A stretch of DNA of 38,809 bases from DATAXP01 sp036272935 (GTDB taxonomy: Bacteria > Planctomycetota > Planctomycetia > Pirellulales > PNKZ01): NCBI GenBank assembly GCA_036272935.1, contig DATAXP010000088.1, forward strand, positions 1 through 38,809, read 5' to 3'. This document shows, piece after piece, positions 1 through 7,008 of this stretch. The translations under genes and the position numbers were made by a program. How positions within the stretch are numbered: the first letter of the stretch is position 1; the number at the start of each line of letters is the position of its first letter. The notes under the pieces were generated by a model. That model searched no databases. It had not been told where the DNA came from and saw only the letters and a program-made list of their open reading frames with translations.

Positions 1-300
1 CGCGAAATTATCGGGGCCGTGGTCTTTGCGAATGCGGCTCTGATCCTCGGCAAACGTCATGTCCAGCACCCAGTGCAGCGAGTTCTCGATACTCCAATGG
101 CCACGCACGGCTGCGGCGAACCGTGAGACATGCGGCGGCAGGCTGCTGATGTAGTAGCGCACGTCCGAAACTTCCTTCCCGTCGCGCTCGACAATCGAGA
201 TGACCTGTCCGACGCTGGCCAAGCCGGCCCAGGCATCGGTGAGCTCGCGCAGCGCCTCGGGCACGGGCGCGTGATAGTAAGAACGCTGCTCCTCGCGCGG
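1..300 (-). pseudogene. ISAs1-family transposase, C-terminal fragment
   Basis: Reverse translation in the frame that has ATG at 60..58 gives a continuous stretch typical of the C-terminus of ISAs1 (H-repeat) DDE transposases. Visible landmarks are EEQRSYYHAPVP, GLASVGQVISI, VRYYISSLPP, RGHWSIENSLHWVLD and MTFAEDQSRIRKDHGP. The HWSIEN...LHWVLD block is the family hallmark and holds the last catalytic Glu. The frame has no start: the upstream half of the transposase is missing and is replaced, at about 300, by the 5' part of a restriction-modification gene in another frame. The downstream end runs off the window. The remnant cannot transpose by itself. The family call is confident; whether the remaining 3' part is intact cannot be seen. 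Confidence 0.85.
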
Positions 301-839
301 GCGGCGACCTTTGCCAGGTCGGCGGCAGACTTCGGCGCGAGGGGTTCCCAGCGCAGAAAGTCGCTGAATCGCGCGACGAGAGCCGGCGGAGCGACGAGCT
401 TGGCGCCCGATGTTTCGATATCGCCTTGCAACTCGACGATCTCGCCGACAAGCTCGCCGTTTTGCCAAACGCTGAACGCATTGCCGTCGGTGTACAGCAA
501 GTTGGGAAGCGATTGCAGCTTTTCCCATTGCTGCTTGTCGTGGCCTCGATAGCGGCGTGGGTCGGCGCCCTTGCCTGGCGCTTTCACCTCCACGTAGCCG
601 ACAAGCACGTTTCGCAGCGTGATGGCGTAATCGGGCCGAGTCTTGAGCATCGACAGCGACGACTCGCCGACCGCCGTAATCCACTCTCGTTTGAAGCCAA
701 GGAGTTCCGCGAGGTCGCCGAAGAGCCCTTCGAGCGGGGCGCGAAGTTGATCCTCTGGTTCGCCCGTGGCGCTAGGATTTGCGAGTTTCGCTTTCGCCTC
801 GGCGCCAAAGCCGGCAATCGCCTTTTTCAGATCAAGCAT
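300..839 (-). pseudogene. Type II restriction-modification enzyme, N-terminal fragment
   Basis: The first 180 residues (start MLDLKKAIAGFG, ATG at 839..837) look like the N-terminal nuclease region of single-chain type II restriction enzymes/N6-adenine methylases. Segments seen are EDQLRAPLEGLF, VGESSLSMLKTRPDYAIT, GYVEVKAPGKGADP and KLQSLPNLLYTDGNAFS. The TRPDYA...EVKAPGKG pattern fits a PD-(D/E)xK-type core (D in RPDYA, E-x-K in VEVKAPGKG). After KSAADLAKVAARA, near base 300, the frame enters ISAs1 sequence out of register, so the methylase and specificity domains of a protein normally many hundreds of residues longer are missing. The frame stays open to 57 but encodes nonsense there. The gene was cut by a deletion or IS-mediated event. 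The domain assignment is from motif memory. Confidence 0.75.
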
Positions 840-1098
840 TACATGGTCGCGGCTGCTGGTCTTGCTGCGAATGCGAACGATGACTTGCTAACGGGTTTAC
901 AAGTCTCGAATCATAGCAAGCTGACGCCGAAATATGGAGGCTAAGGCAGCAATGTGCGTGGCGTCGAGCCGCGGTTAGGAGGGAGTTTTCTGCAACGGCT
1001 TGCCGCGGCGAACCGCGGTCAGTACGTGTATGTCGACACGACCGCCGAGAAAAGTCAGAAGTCAGAATGATGAATGCAGAAGTTACTTCTGCCTTCCA
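840..1098. other. Intergenic region between the broken R-M gene and a secreted protein gene
   Basis: No convincing gene lies here; both strands are broken by stops or carry only shadow frames. There are two small perfect hairpins: CCGCGG-cgaa-CCGCGG at 1003-1018, and the one listed separately at 1076-1092. The promoter of the R-M fragment would lie just above 840, but no convincing boxes were seen. Confidence 0.5.
1076..1092 (-). terminator. Short hairpin downstream of the secreted protein gene
   Basis: GCAGAAG-tta-CTTCTGC is a perfect 7-bp stem lying 7 bases past the stop codon of the minus-strand gene that ends at 1099. On the minus strand it is followed by a pyrimidine-rich tract made of repeated TTCTGAC units and ending in CTTTTC. 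The position fits a terminator, but there is no clean T run, so this is a moderate call. Confidence 0.4.
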
Positions 1099-1461
1099 CT
1101 ACCACGGTCCGCGGACGTAGTAGACGCCGAACTGGTCGGTGCTGGCCGGCTGCGCCGGTGCGGGCAAGATGCCCGGTCCACCGAACCAGGCGCCCGGATA
1201 AGGACGGCGGAACTGGTGGTAGATTGGCGTGACCGTGGTCCCAGTGACGCCCCAACTGTATTTCACCTGGTTCTCGGCGGTCGGCGGCACGACCAGCGCG
1301 TGCGGCTGGCCCCAGGCTGGATCGTAGTAGCCGTAGTGCCAGGGGCGGTTGTTCGCCACGATGCGATAGCCGAGGCGTTGGATCGGCCCCTGAGCCCGTG
1401 CTCCGGCCGCAACGAGGCCGACGATGCCCAATCCTACGATCACCAGCCAGCGAATCTTCAT
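1099..1461 (-). CDS. Small secreted protein of unknown function, aromatic- and proline-rich
   Basis: The 120-residue product starts with a classical signal peptide: MKIR, a hydrophobic core of Val/Leu/Ile/Gly to about residue 20, and a likely cleavage after ARA-Q. The mature part is small and rich in Tyr, Trp, Pro and Gly (RPWHYGYYDPAWGQP, IYHQFRRPYPGAWFGGPG). It has no cysteine pair, no membrane segment after the signal and no motif I recognise. It probably sits in the periplasm or at the cell surface. The neighbour at 1498-1884 on the same strand has the same design, with a 36-base gap between them, so the two probably form a transcript and may be distant paralogues. The start is set by the signal peptide; a weak GGGATCGAG lies upstream. 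Function is unknown. Confidence 0.7.
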   Translation of the reverse strand: MKIRWLVIVGLGIVGLVAAGARAQGPIQRLGYRIVANNRPWHYGYYDPAWGQPHALVVPPTAENQVKYSWGVTGTTVTPIYHQFRRPYPGAWFGGPGILPAPAQPASTDQFGVYYVRGPW

Positions 1462-1497
1462 AGCTCGATCCCGATGCAGGTTTTCGGATTTGCGTCC

Positions 1498-1884
1498 TTA
1501 GTAGCCGGTGGCGAACTGGCTGCCGCCAAGGCCTTTGAACCACCAGTTCGGGCCGCGATACCACATGACGTGCGTGGTGTTGACCGGGATAATGCCCAAC
1601 CGCGTCCGGCGGTACGTGCGGCAGTGCGGATACAGAAACTCGTGCGGCATCATCGGCTGGTAGGTGATGTACGTCTCACCGGTATACGCTGGCACCGGCA
1701 GCGGCGCCGGGTACATCTTCACCGGGATGCCTCCTTGCCAGCTGCCGTTCTCGTAGAAGTTGTAGAACAGGTCTTGCTGCGCTTGCACCATCGGCCCCTG
1801 CTGGGCATGCGCGGCCGACGGGAACATGAAGGCCGCCGCACAGGCGACGACCGAAGCCGCCACCATTGAACATCCCTTGCTCAT
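1498..1884 (-). CDS. Small secreted protein of unknown function, Tyr/Trp/Gly-rich
   Basis: The frame is open back to 2205, but the real start is taken as the ATG at 1884..1882. It has a perfect AAGGAGG 8 bases upstream and begins a clear signal peptide (MSKGCSMVAASV..., small and hydrophobic residues, likely cut after SAAHA-Q). The 128-residue product has a mature part with FYNFYENGSWQGG, ITYQPMMPHEFLYPH and a C-terminal THVMWYRGPNWWFKGLGG segment rich in Trp and Gly. I know of no catalytic motif of this kind. It is probably exported and co-transcribed with the similar gene at 1099-1461. The 107 codons upstream of the chosen start are arginine-rich and look non-coding. Confidence 0.75.
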   Translation of the reverse strand: MSKGCSMVAASVVACAAAFMFPSAAHAQQGPMVQAQQDLFYNFYENGSWQGGIPVKMYPAPLPVPAYTGETYITYQPMMPHEFLYPHCRTYRRTRLGIIPVNTTHVMWYRGPNWWFKGLGGSQFATGY

Positions 1885-2337
1885 CGCGCTCGCCTCCTTG
1901 CGATCGTTGGCCATGGCAGCATCACGGTGCCGCACGCTCTGCCGAGGGTCGGCGGCATCCAAGGCGGCGGCCTCAATTGGGCTGATGCCGTCGCTATCAT
2001 CCAGGTAAAAAACTCGGCGGGCGACGATGGTCGCACTGAGTTTTTTACGGCTCGGCGGGCGCAATTTGCCCGAGCGGCGTAACCGAGCCTGGGCAACTTT
2101 GCTACGGCTGATATAATCGGTATCACCGGCTTGCGGAGCCCGATTCCGCGACCGAGATTTATCGGCACGGAGGCCGTCCATTGATTGATCAGCCTTGGAT
2201 CGCATCGACTGGATGCGCGGCCTGCGTTGCCGCCTTTGCCACGGATCGGCGCCTCAACCGTCCGCGATTAAGCCGCCCACGTTCCACGTTCGCAGATTTC
2301 CAGTCCGCACGCCCACTCGTTTCAGGGAGCCGATCGA
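1885..2337. other. Divergent intergenic region, no gene seen
   Basis: These 453 bases separate the minus-strand secreted protein genes from the plus-strand topoisomerase VI operon and should hold promoters for both. Apart from a terminator-like palindrome at 2007-2046 and a weaker GC-rich inverted repeat just after it (about 2050-2075), I see no supported feature. Open frames crossing it are basic and compositionally unlike real genes. Confidence 0.5.
2007..2046. terminator. Palindrome with terminal A and T runs (terminator- or attenuator-like)
   Basis: AAAAAACTC at 2007-2015 pairs perfectly with GAGTTTTTT at 2038-2046. Inside it GCGAC at 2021-2025 pairs with GTCGC at 2030-2034 around a GATG loop. 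Read on either strand it gives a GC hairpin followed by six Ts, so it is a candidate bidirectional terminator. It lies about 120 bases upstream of the minus-strand gene starting at 1884 and 290 bases upstream of the topoisomerase operon, so it may instead be a leader attenuator or an insulator between divergent units. Confidence 0.45.
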
Positions 2338-4422
2338 TTGTCTAGCGTTCCTGCCCGACAAGCACGTTCGAGCAAGCCAGAGGAGGCCGCAGAGGCCGAC
2401 CAAGACGGCTCGGTCGAGCCAGCCGTCGTGAAGATGCACCCGCCCAAGCGACGCGCCACCGCCGAGAAGATGGCCGAGGGGCAGCGCGATATTTCCGTCA
2501 GCGAGTTCTTCGCCAAGAACCGCCACCTGCTAGGGTTCGACAACCCGCGCAAGGCGCTGCTGACCACCGTGAAGGAAGCGGTCGACAACGCCCTGGATGC
2601 TTGTGAAGAAGCCGGGATTTTGCCCGAGGTGTGGGTACACATCGAGGCGATCAGCGCCAACCGGTTCAAGGTCGGCGTGCAGGACAACGGCCCGGGAATC
2701 GTCAAGCAGCAAATCCCCAACATCTTCGGCAAGTTGCTGTACGGCTCGAAGTTTCACCGCCTGCGCATGAGCCGCGGCCAACAGGGCATTGGCATCAGCG
2801 CCGCCGGCATGTACGGCGTGCTCACCACCGGCAAGCCGATCAAGGTCACCAGCCGCATCGGTCCCAAGAAGCCCGCCCACTACTTTGAAATCCAGATCGA
2901 CACCAAGAAGAACAAGCCCGAGATTCTCAACGGCCGCGGCGAAGGGGTCGACATCAAGCCCGACGACAAAAAGGAGATGGACAAGCACGGCGTCGAATGG
3001 GAGCCGGTCAACCACGGCACGCGCGTCACCATCGAGCTTGAGGCCAAGTACACCCGCGGGCGCGGCAGCGTCGACGATTATCTCGAACAGACCGCGGTGG
3101 CCAACCCGCACGTTACCGTCCACTACAAAGACCCCGACAACAACGAGACCACCTACCCGCGTGCCGCCGAGGAGTTGCCGCCCGAGCCGAAGGAGATTCT
3201 GCCGCATCCTTACGGCATCGAATTGGGAAACCTGGTGACGATGCTCCACGCCACGAAGGGCTCGACCCTGTCGCAGTTCCTTACCAGCCACTTCTCGCGC
3301 GTCAGTTCCGCGACTGCGGCCCGGGTGTGCGAAGCGGCCAAGGTTAGCACGCGGGCCAATCCCACCCGCATCGGCCGGCACGATGCCGAGTCGCTGTATC
3401 AGGCGTTGCAGGGAACCAAGATTCCGCCACCCAGCACCGATTGCCTGGTGCCGATCGGTGTGCACAAGCTGCTCAAGGGAATGAACCAGGTGGTACCGGC
3501 CGAGTTCTACGCCGCCGAAACTCGTCCGCCGAGCGTATATCGCGGCAATCCGTTTCTGATCGAGGTGGGACTGGCCTACGGCGGGGCGACGCAGGCGGCC
3601 AAGATTTCGCTCGACGGGCTGACCGAGATGTTGCAAGAAACCGACGCCCGCACGCTGCGTCAGTTCCTGATTAACGGTTTTGCCGGCGTCGGCGCCGATG
3701 CCGCCGACCGCATCCTCGAAGCAGCCGGCGTCGGCACGCGCACTTCGCCCAAGGGACTGAAGCCAGCCGAGATTAAGCAACTGCATGAGGCGATGCGCAA
3801 CGTGAACCTCGAAGAGGGGCAGACGATGAACGTGATGCGCTACGCCAACCGGGTGCCGCTACAATTTCAGCCCGGCGCGTGTGCGATCACGCAGACGATC
3901 ATGAACACCAACTGGCGCGCCTACGGGCTGAGCCAATCGCGCGGCAGCTTGCCGAGCGGCCCGGTCACCATGCTCGTGCACATGGCCAGCGTTTGGGTGC
4001 CGTTCACCAGTGAATCGAAAGAAGCGATCGCCTCGTATCCCGAAATCCAGAAGGAAATGCGACTCGCCTTGCAAGCCGTCGGCCGCAAGCTGGCAATGTA
4101 CGTTCGCAAACGTCAGAAGGTGAAGCAGGAAGGGGAACGGCGGAACATCTTCCTTCGCTACCTGGGCGAAGTGGCCGAGGCGGTGACCGTGATCAACGGC
4201 ACCGATAAGAAATCACTGTATGAGCAACTGCTGAAGGTCGCCAAGCGCAAGACATCGGACGCCGACTTAAAGCTCGACGAAGACGGCCGAGCGATTGAAC
4301 AAGATGCCGAAGCCGAAGAATTCGGCGACGGGGTGCTGATTGTGAAAAACGAGACGGCTGCGATGGAGACGCCGGCGGAGCCGGAGAAGAAGCCGCGAGT
4401 CAACGGGAATAAACGGAAGTAG
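2338..4422 (+). CDS. top6B: DNA topoisomerase VI subunit B, with two H2TH-like segments
   Basis: This 694-residue GHKL ATPase subunit dimerises on ATP and passes a DNA duplex through the break made by subunit A. ATPase motifs are present: an N-box EAVDNALDAC near residue 80, DNGPGI near 116 and GQQGIGIS near 147. The transducer carries PFTSESKEAIA, with the switch lysine. Between them is an H2TH segment at about 311-370 (LSQFLTSHFSRVSSATAARV), and a second copy of the same pattern at about 439-495 (LRQFLINGFAGVGADAADRI). Archaeal subunits are usually around 530 residues with one H2TH, so this is a long form. The start is TTG, supported by AGGGAG 9 bases upstream; the first 35 residues are acidic and disordered, and ATG at 2434 is the alternative. 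The C-terminus is a charged tail. It leads an operon with a nucleotidyltransferase and subunit A. Confidence 0.93.
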   Translation: MSSVPARQARSSKPEEAAEADQDGSVEPAVVKMHPPKRRATAEKMAEGQRDISVSEFFAKNRHLLGFDNPRKALLTTVKEAVDNALDACEEAGILPEVWVHIEAISANRFKVGVQDNGPGIVKQQIPNIFGKLLYGSKFHRLRMSRGQQGIGISAAGMYGVLTTGKPIKVTSRIGPKKPAHYFEIQIDTKKNKPEILNGRGEGVDIKPDDKKEMDKHGVEWEPVNHGTRVTIELEAKYTRGRGSVDDYLEQTAVANPHVTVHYKDPDNNETTYPRAAEELPPEPKEILPHPYGIELGNLVTMLHATKGSTLSQFLTSHFSRVSSATAARVCEAAKVSTRANPTRIGRHDAESLYQALQGTKIPPPSTDCLVPIGVHKLLKGMNQVVPAEFYAAETRPPSVYRGNPFLIEVGLAYGGATQAAKISLDGLTEMLQETDARTLRQFLINGFAGVGADAADRILEAAGVGTRTSPKGLKPAEIKQLHEAMRNVNLEEGQTMNVMRYANRVPLQFQPGACAITQTIMNTNWRAYGLSQSRGSLPSGPVTMLVHMASVWVPFTSESKEAIASYPEIQKEMRLALQAVGRKLAMYVRKRQKVKQEGERRNIFLRYLGEVAEAVTVINGTDKKSLYEQLLKVAKRKTSDADLKLDEDGRAIEQDAEAEEFGDGVLIVKNETAAMETPAEPEKKPRVNGNKRK

Positions 4423-4473
4423 GAGCGGAATGCATCCAGGCGACCGTTCACTAACTCCCGCGCCAATCGTAGA

Positions 4474-5418
4474 ATGCGAATTATGAGCGACGTTTCTCTG
4501 AATTCGACATCGTTGTCAACGAACTCCCGGTTGCAAGAGCGATCGACAGCGACTTACGAACAACTTATGTCGCAAGACCCCCGGTGGGCAATGACGCAAG
4601 GCAGCTTATTCTTTGAGGGCCAAGGCAAGGTCCAAGAGACGCTCGTCCGGATCACACGGAAGCTGGAAGAATTGCAGATTCCGTATGCCGTCGTAGGAGG
4701 AATGGCGCTATTTGCACACGGATTTCGCCGATACACCGAAGATGTTGACATCCTTGTCACTCCCGAAGGACTGAAGCGCGTTCACGACGAGCTGGAAGGA
4801 CGCGGCTACGTTCCGCCGTTCGCGAAAAGCAAACACCTACGGGACACCGACACGCGGGTAAAAATCGAGTTTCTGACCACAGGCGGATATCCTGGTGACG
4901 GCAAGCCGAAGCCGGTCGCATTTCCCGATCCTTCGAATGCCGCGATAGCGGTCGATGGCATTCAATACATTGACCTGCCGACATTGGTCGAACTAAAGCT
5001 TGCTTCCGGAATGTCTAGTGCTCACCGAGGCAAAGATCTTACCGATGTTGAAGAGATCATTCAAGCGCTGCATTTGCCAGCAGATTTCGGCCAGAATCTG
5101 AATGACTACGTGCGAGGCAAGTACCAAGAGCTATGGAACAAGCTCAGGTTCAACACGAAGCGTTACATTCTTGTCTGCCCGGATAGCGCTTTGCCCGAGA
5201 ATCCCAAGTCGCTTCGAGAGATACTCGAGCACTCTGAGGCACTCACAAACCGCCTCAAAGCAATGCTCGCGGACGGCCTAACGTTCGACGAATCGCACGG
5301 GACTGCCGATGGGTGCTTCTATTTGTATACATACGACCGAATTCTAGCGGACAAGTATCACATGATGCCCGAAGACGACTTGTTCGATGAATCTTCGTTA
5401 CATGGCGGCAACCAATGA
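4474..5418 (+). CDS. AbiEii-like nucleotidyltransferase inside the topoisomerase VI operon
   Basis: The 314-residue cytosolic protein has a Pol-beta/MNT nucleotidyltransferase core: VVGGMALFAHG (Gly-Gly at 75-76), RYTEDVDILV with the acid pair at Asp90/Asp92, and a third acid in VKIEF near Glu132. This order and the length match AbiEii/minor nucleotidyltransferase proteins, which move NMPs onto RNA or protein; the substrate here is unknown. The C-terminal 120 residues have no motif I know. It lies 51 bases after subunit B and 15 bases before subunit A, so it is almost certainly co-transcribed with the topoisomerase. Its DNA is visibly less GC-rich than the flanking genes, which suggests later insertion. 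No AbiEi-like antitoxin gene is next to it. The start may be ATG 4474 or ATG 4483; neither has a strong ribosome binding site. Confidence 0.8.
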   Translation: MRIMSDVSLNSTSLSTNSRLQERSTATYEQLMSQDPRWAMTQGSLFFEGQGKVQETLVRITRKLEELQIPYAVVGGMALFAHGFRRYTEDVDILVTPEGLKRVHDELEGRGYVPPFAKSKHLRDTDTRVKIEFLTTGGYPGDGKPKPVAFPDPSNAAIAVDGIQYIDLPTLVELKLASGMSSAHRGKDLTDVEEIIQALHLPADFGQNLNDYVRGKYQELWNKLRFNTKRYILVCPDSALPENPKSLREILEHSEALTNRLKAMLADGLTFDESHGTADGCFYLYTYDRILADKYHMMPEDDLFDESSLHGGNQ

Positions 5419-5433
5419 GGCGCGTAAAAAAGC

Positions 5434-6570
5434 ATGGCCAATAAATCTACAAAAACAGCCGAGAAGGTCACCCTCACGCCCAAGGACAAGAAAACGCTCG
5501 GCGCGCTGACCGGCATGGCCGATGGCGTGGTGAGCGTGGCCGAAAAAGGGCGCGCCCCGCATCTCGACGTTCCCAGCCGCAGCTTGTCGAACGTGCGCTA
5601 CAACAAGAGCAAGAAGTTCATCGAGATGGGCTCGGGCACCAATCGCCGCGAGCTGTTCAACCTGTCGCAGGCCAAAAGCTACATGCAGACGCTGCTCGTC
5701 GGCAGCGGCTGCAAACGGCTCATCGATCAGGGCAAGACGACGAGCCTGCGAGGTCTGTACTACATGCTCAAGCACTCGATCGAAGGGACCAAGGAGGAAA
5801 CCTTCGACGACCAGGCCGAGAGCGACGAGGTGATCGAAGACGTCGAGGTGACGCTGGCGGCGCTGCGCGAAGAACTGCACCTGTATGCCAAGAATGCCGG
5901 CTCGATGGTCGGCCCGATCACGCTCGTCGACAGCGGCGACGAGATCGACTGCTCGCGGATGGGCTCGGGCGGTTACACGATTCCCAGCATCTGCGAACCC
6001 GAGATCGTGCAGTTCAAGAAGAACACCGCGAAGTTCATCCTGCACGTCGAAAAAGACACGGTTTGGCGGCGGTTCAACGAAGACAAGTTCTGGGTTGAGC
6101 ACCAGTGCATCCTCACCCACGGCGGCGGCCAGCCTCCGCGCGGCGTGCGACGCCTATTGCACCGGCTGCACAACGAGCTGAAGCTGCCCGTATACTGCCT
6201 GCTTGATAACGATCCCTGGGGATACTACATCTACAGCGTGCTCAAGCAGGGGTCGATCAACCTGGCCCACGAGTCGGCGCGGATGTCGATCCCCGACTGC
6301 CGCTATATCGGCCTACGAAGCAAGGATTTCGAGCGCTGCCAACTCTCGAAAAGCGTGACGATCAACCTGAACGATCAGGACACGAAGCGCGCCAAGCAGA
6401 TTGCCGCCTATCCCTGGTTCAAGGACAAGAAGGCGTGGCAGAAGGAAATCGACCTGATGCTTACCAACGGCTTCAAGCTCGAAGTCGAATCGCTGATCTC
6501 GAAAGACATCAGCTACGTGACCGAGGTATATGTTCCAGCACGCTTGGAGGAAGGGGACTGGTTGGACTAA
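5434..6570 (+). CDS. top6A: DNA topoisomerase VI subunit A (Spo11-like)
   Basis: The 378-residue protein is the DNA-cleaving subunit of a type IIB topoisomerase. The 5Y-CAP (winged-helix) domain carries TSLRGLYYML with Tyr109-Tyr110; by family analogy the second is the nucleophile that attacks DNA. The Toprim domain shows its glutamate in ILHVEKD (Glu206) and the D-x-D in LLDNDPWGYY (Asp258, Asp260), which bind magnesium. All catalytic residues are therefore present. Length is close to archaeal subunit A. It follows the nucleotidyltransferase by 15 bases and completes the operon that begins with subunit B at 2338. A hairpin with a T run lies just downstream and should end the transcript. Bacterial topoisomerase VI is uncommon overall but occurs in planctomycetes. 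Confidence 0.95.
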   Translation: MANKSTKTAEKVTLTPKDKKTLGALTGMADGVVSVAEKGRAPHLDVPSRSLSNVRYNKSKKFIEMGSGTNRRELFNLSQAKSYMQTLLVGSGCKRLIDQGKTTSLRGLYYMLKHSIEGTKEETFDDQAESDEVIEDVEVTLAALREELHLYAKNAGSMVGPITLVDSGDEIDCSRMGSGGYTIPSICEPEIVQFKKNTAKFILHVEKDTVWRRFNEDKFWVEHQCILTHGGGQPPRGVRRLLHRLHNELKLPVYCLLDNDPWGYYIYSVLKQGSINLAHESARMSIPDCRYIGLRSKDFERCQLSKSVTINLNDQDTKRAKQIAAYPWFKDKKAWQKEIDLMLTNGFKLEVESLISKDISYVTEVYVPARLEEGDWLD

Positions 6571-6576
6571 TTCAGC

Positions 6577-6646
6577 ATGGGGAATGATCTGAGGCACGGC
6601 CTCTACCTGCTCATTCCCCATTCCCCATTCCCCATTCCCCATTTTT
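6577..6646 (+). terminator. Nested hairpin plus T run after the topoisomerase VI operon
   Basis: ATGGGGAATGA at 6577-6587 and TCATTCCCCAT at 6611-6621 form a perfect 11-bp stem. Inside the loop GAGGC (6591-6595) pairs with GCCTC (6599-6603). The 7-base repeat array follows, then TTTTT at 6642-6646. It lies 6 bases after the stop of subunit A and separates it from the convergent PII gene, whose stop codon sits in the 3' arm. The array can provide several alternative 3' arms for the same 5' arm. Confidence 0.55.
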
Positions 6647-6943
6647 GCCGCTTCCCGCGTCGAGCACGAAAATCTTGCCGTCGCCCATGCGACCGGTTCT
6701 CGCCAGTTCGACGATCTTGCGGATGATTTCTTCCACCCGCGCGTCGTCAACCCACAGGTTGATCTCGACCTTTGGCAAGAACGCCAGCGAATACTCGCTG
6801 CCGGCGTATTGGTCGAGATAGTTCTTCTGCCGACCGTAGCCCTTGACCTCGTTGACCGCCACGGCCTCGAGCGGCGCCCGCTTCAATCCTTCCAGCACGC
6901 GCTCGGCGAGGTACGGCTTGACGATCGCAACGATTTGCTTCAT
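6611..6943 (-). CDS. glnB: PII signal-transduction protein
   Basis: The 110-residue protein is a PII (GlnB/GlnK) regulator, a cytosolic trimer that senses ATP/ADP and 2-oxoglutarate and controls nitrogen enzymes and transporters. The N-terminus MKQIVAIVKPYLAERVLEGL, the T-loop with KGYGRQK and GSEYSLAFLPKVEI, and the B-loop TGRMGDGKIFV are all intact. Tyr51, the residue uridylylated by GlnD in proteobacteria, is present. After residue 93 the tail is odd: the usual AVRIRTGE-type ending is replaced by DAGSGKNGEWGMGNGE, whose last part is coded by the ATTCCCC tandem repeat. The ferredoxin gene upstream is on the same strand, with a strong hairpin between the two. A nearby kinase at 7842-9401 carries an ACT region like that of GlnD. 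GlnB versus GlnK cannot be settled from sequence alone. Confidence 0.92.
   Translation of the reverse strand: MKQIVAIVKPYLAERVLEGLKRAPLEAVAVNEVKGYGRQKNYLDQYAGSEYSLAFLPKVEINLWVDDARVEEIIRKIVELARTGRMGDGKIFVLDAGSGKNGEWGMGNGE
6613..6640 (+). repeat. Four tandem copies of ATTCCCC
   Basis: ATTCCCC repeats at 6613, 6620, 6627 and 6634 with no mismatch, followed by ATTTTT. A reverse-complement copy (GGGGAAT) is at 6579-6585. On the minus strand the array is translated as the last residues of the PII protein (GEWGMGNGE). Seven is not a multiple of three, so a change in copy number would alter the reading frame and length of that tail. Confidence 0.85.
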
Positions 6944-6953
6944 AGCGATCCAT

Positions 6954-7008
6954 AAAGCCGCGACCGTTGGTCGCGCGGCAGGAGCGCGACCGACGGTCGC
7001 GGCTTTTT
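6954..7008 (-). terminator. Long GC-rich hairpin between ferredoxin and PII genes
   Basis: AAAGCCGCGACCGT plus GGTCGCGC at 6954-6976 pairs, with one mismatch, with the arm from 6984 to 7003 and on into the following Ts. The stem is about 22 bp. T5 follows the stem on the plus strand and a short TTT on the minus strand. The stop codon of the ferredoxin gene (7009..7007) lies in the stem base. It should terminate or attenuate minus-strand transcription from the ferredoxin gene before the PII gene. The units CGACCGTTGGTCGCG and GCGACCGACGGTCGC look like a dispersed intergenic repeat. Confidence 0.7.

Noticed and set aside
1885..2205. N-terminal extension of the secreted protein frame to 2205
   Set aside because: The ATG at 1884 has AAGGAGG and a signal peptide; the extension is basic and lacks a start signal.
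2530..3786. Long minus-strand open frame (418 codons) opposite topoisomerase VI subunit B
   Set aside because: The plus strand has complete GHKL and transducer motifs. The minus frame is Leu/Gly/Arg/Val-rich with no motif and arises from GC-biased third positions.
6613..6640. ATTCCCC array as a small CRISPR
   Set aside because: Units are 7 bp with no spacers and no cas genes nearby; it is a simple tandem repeat.
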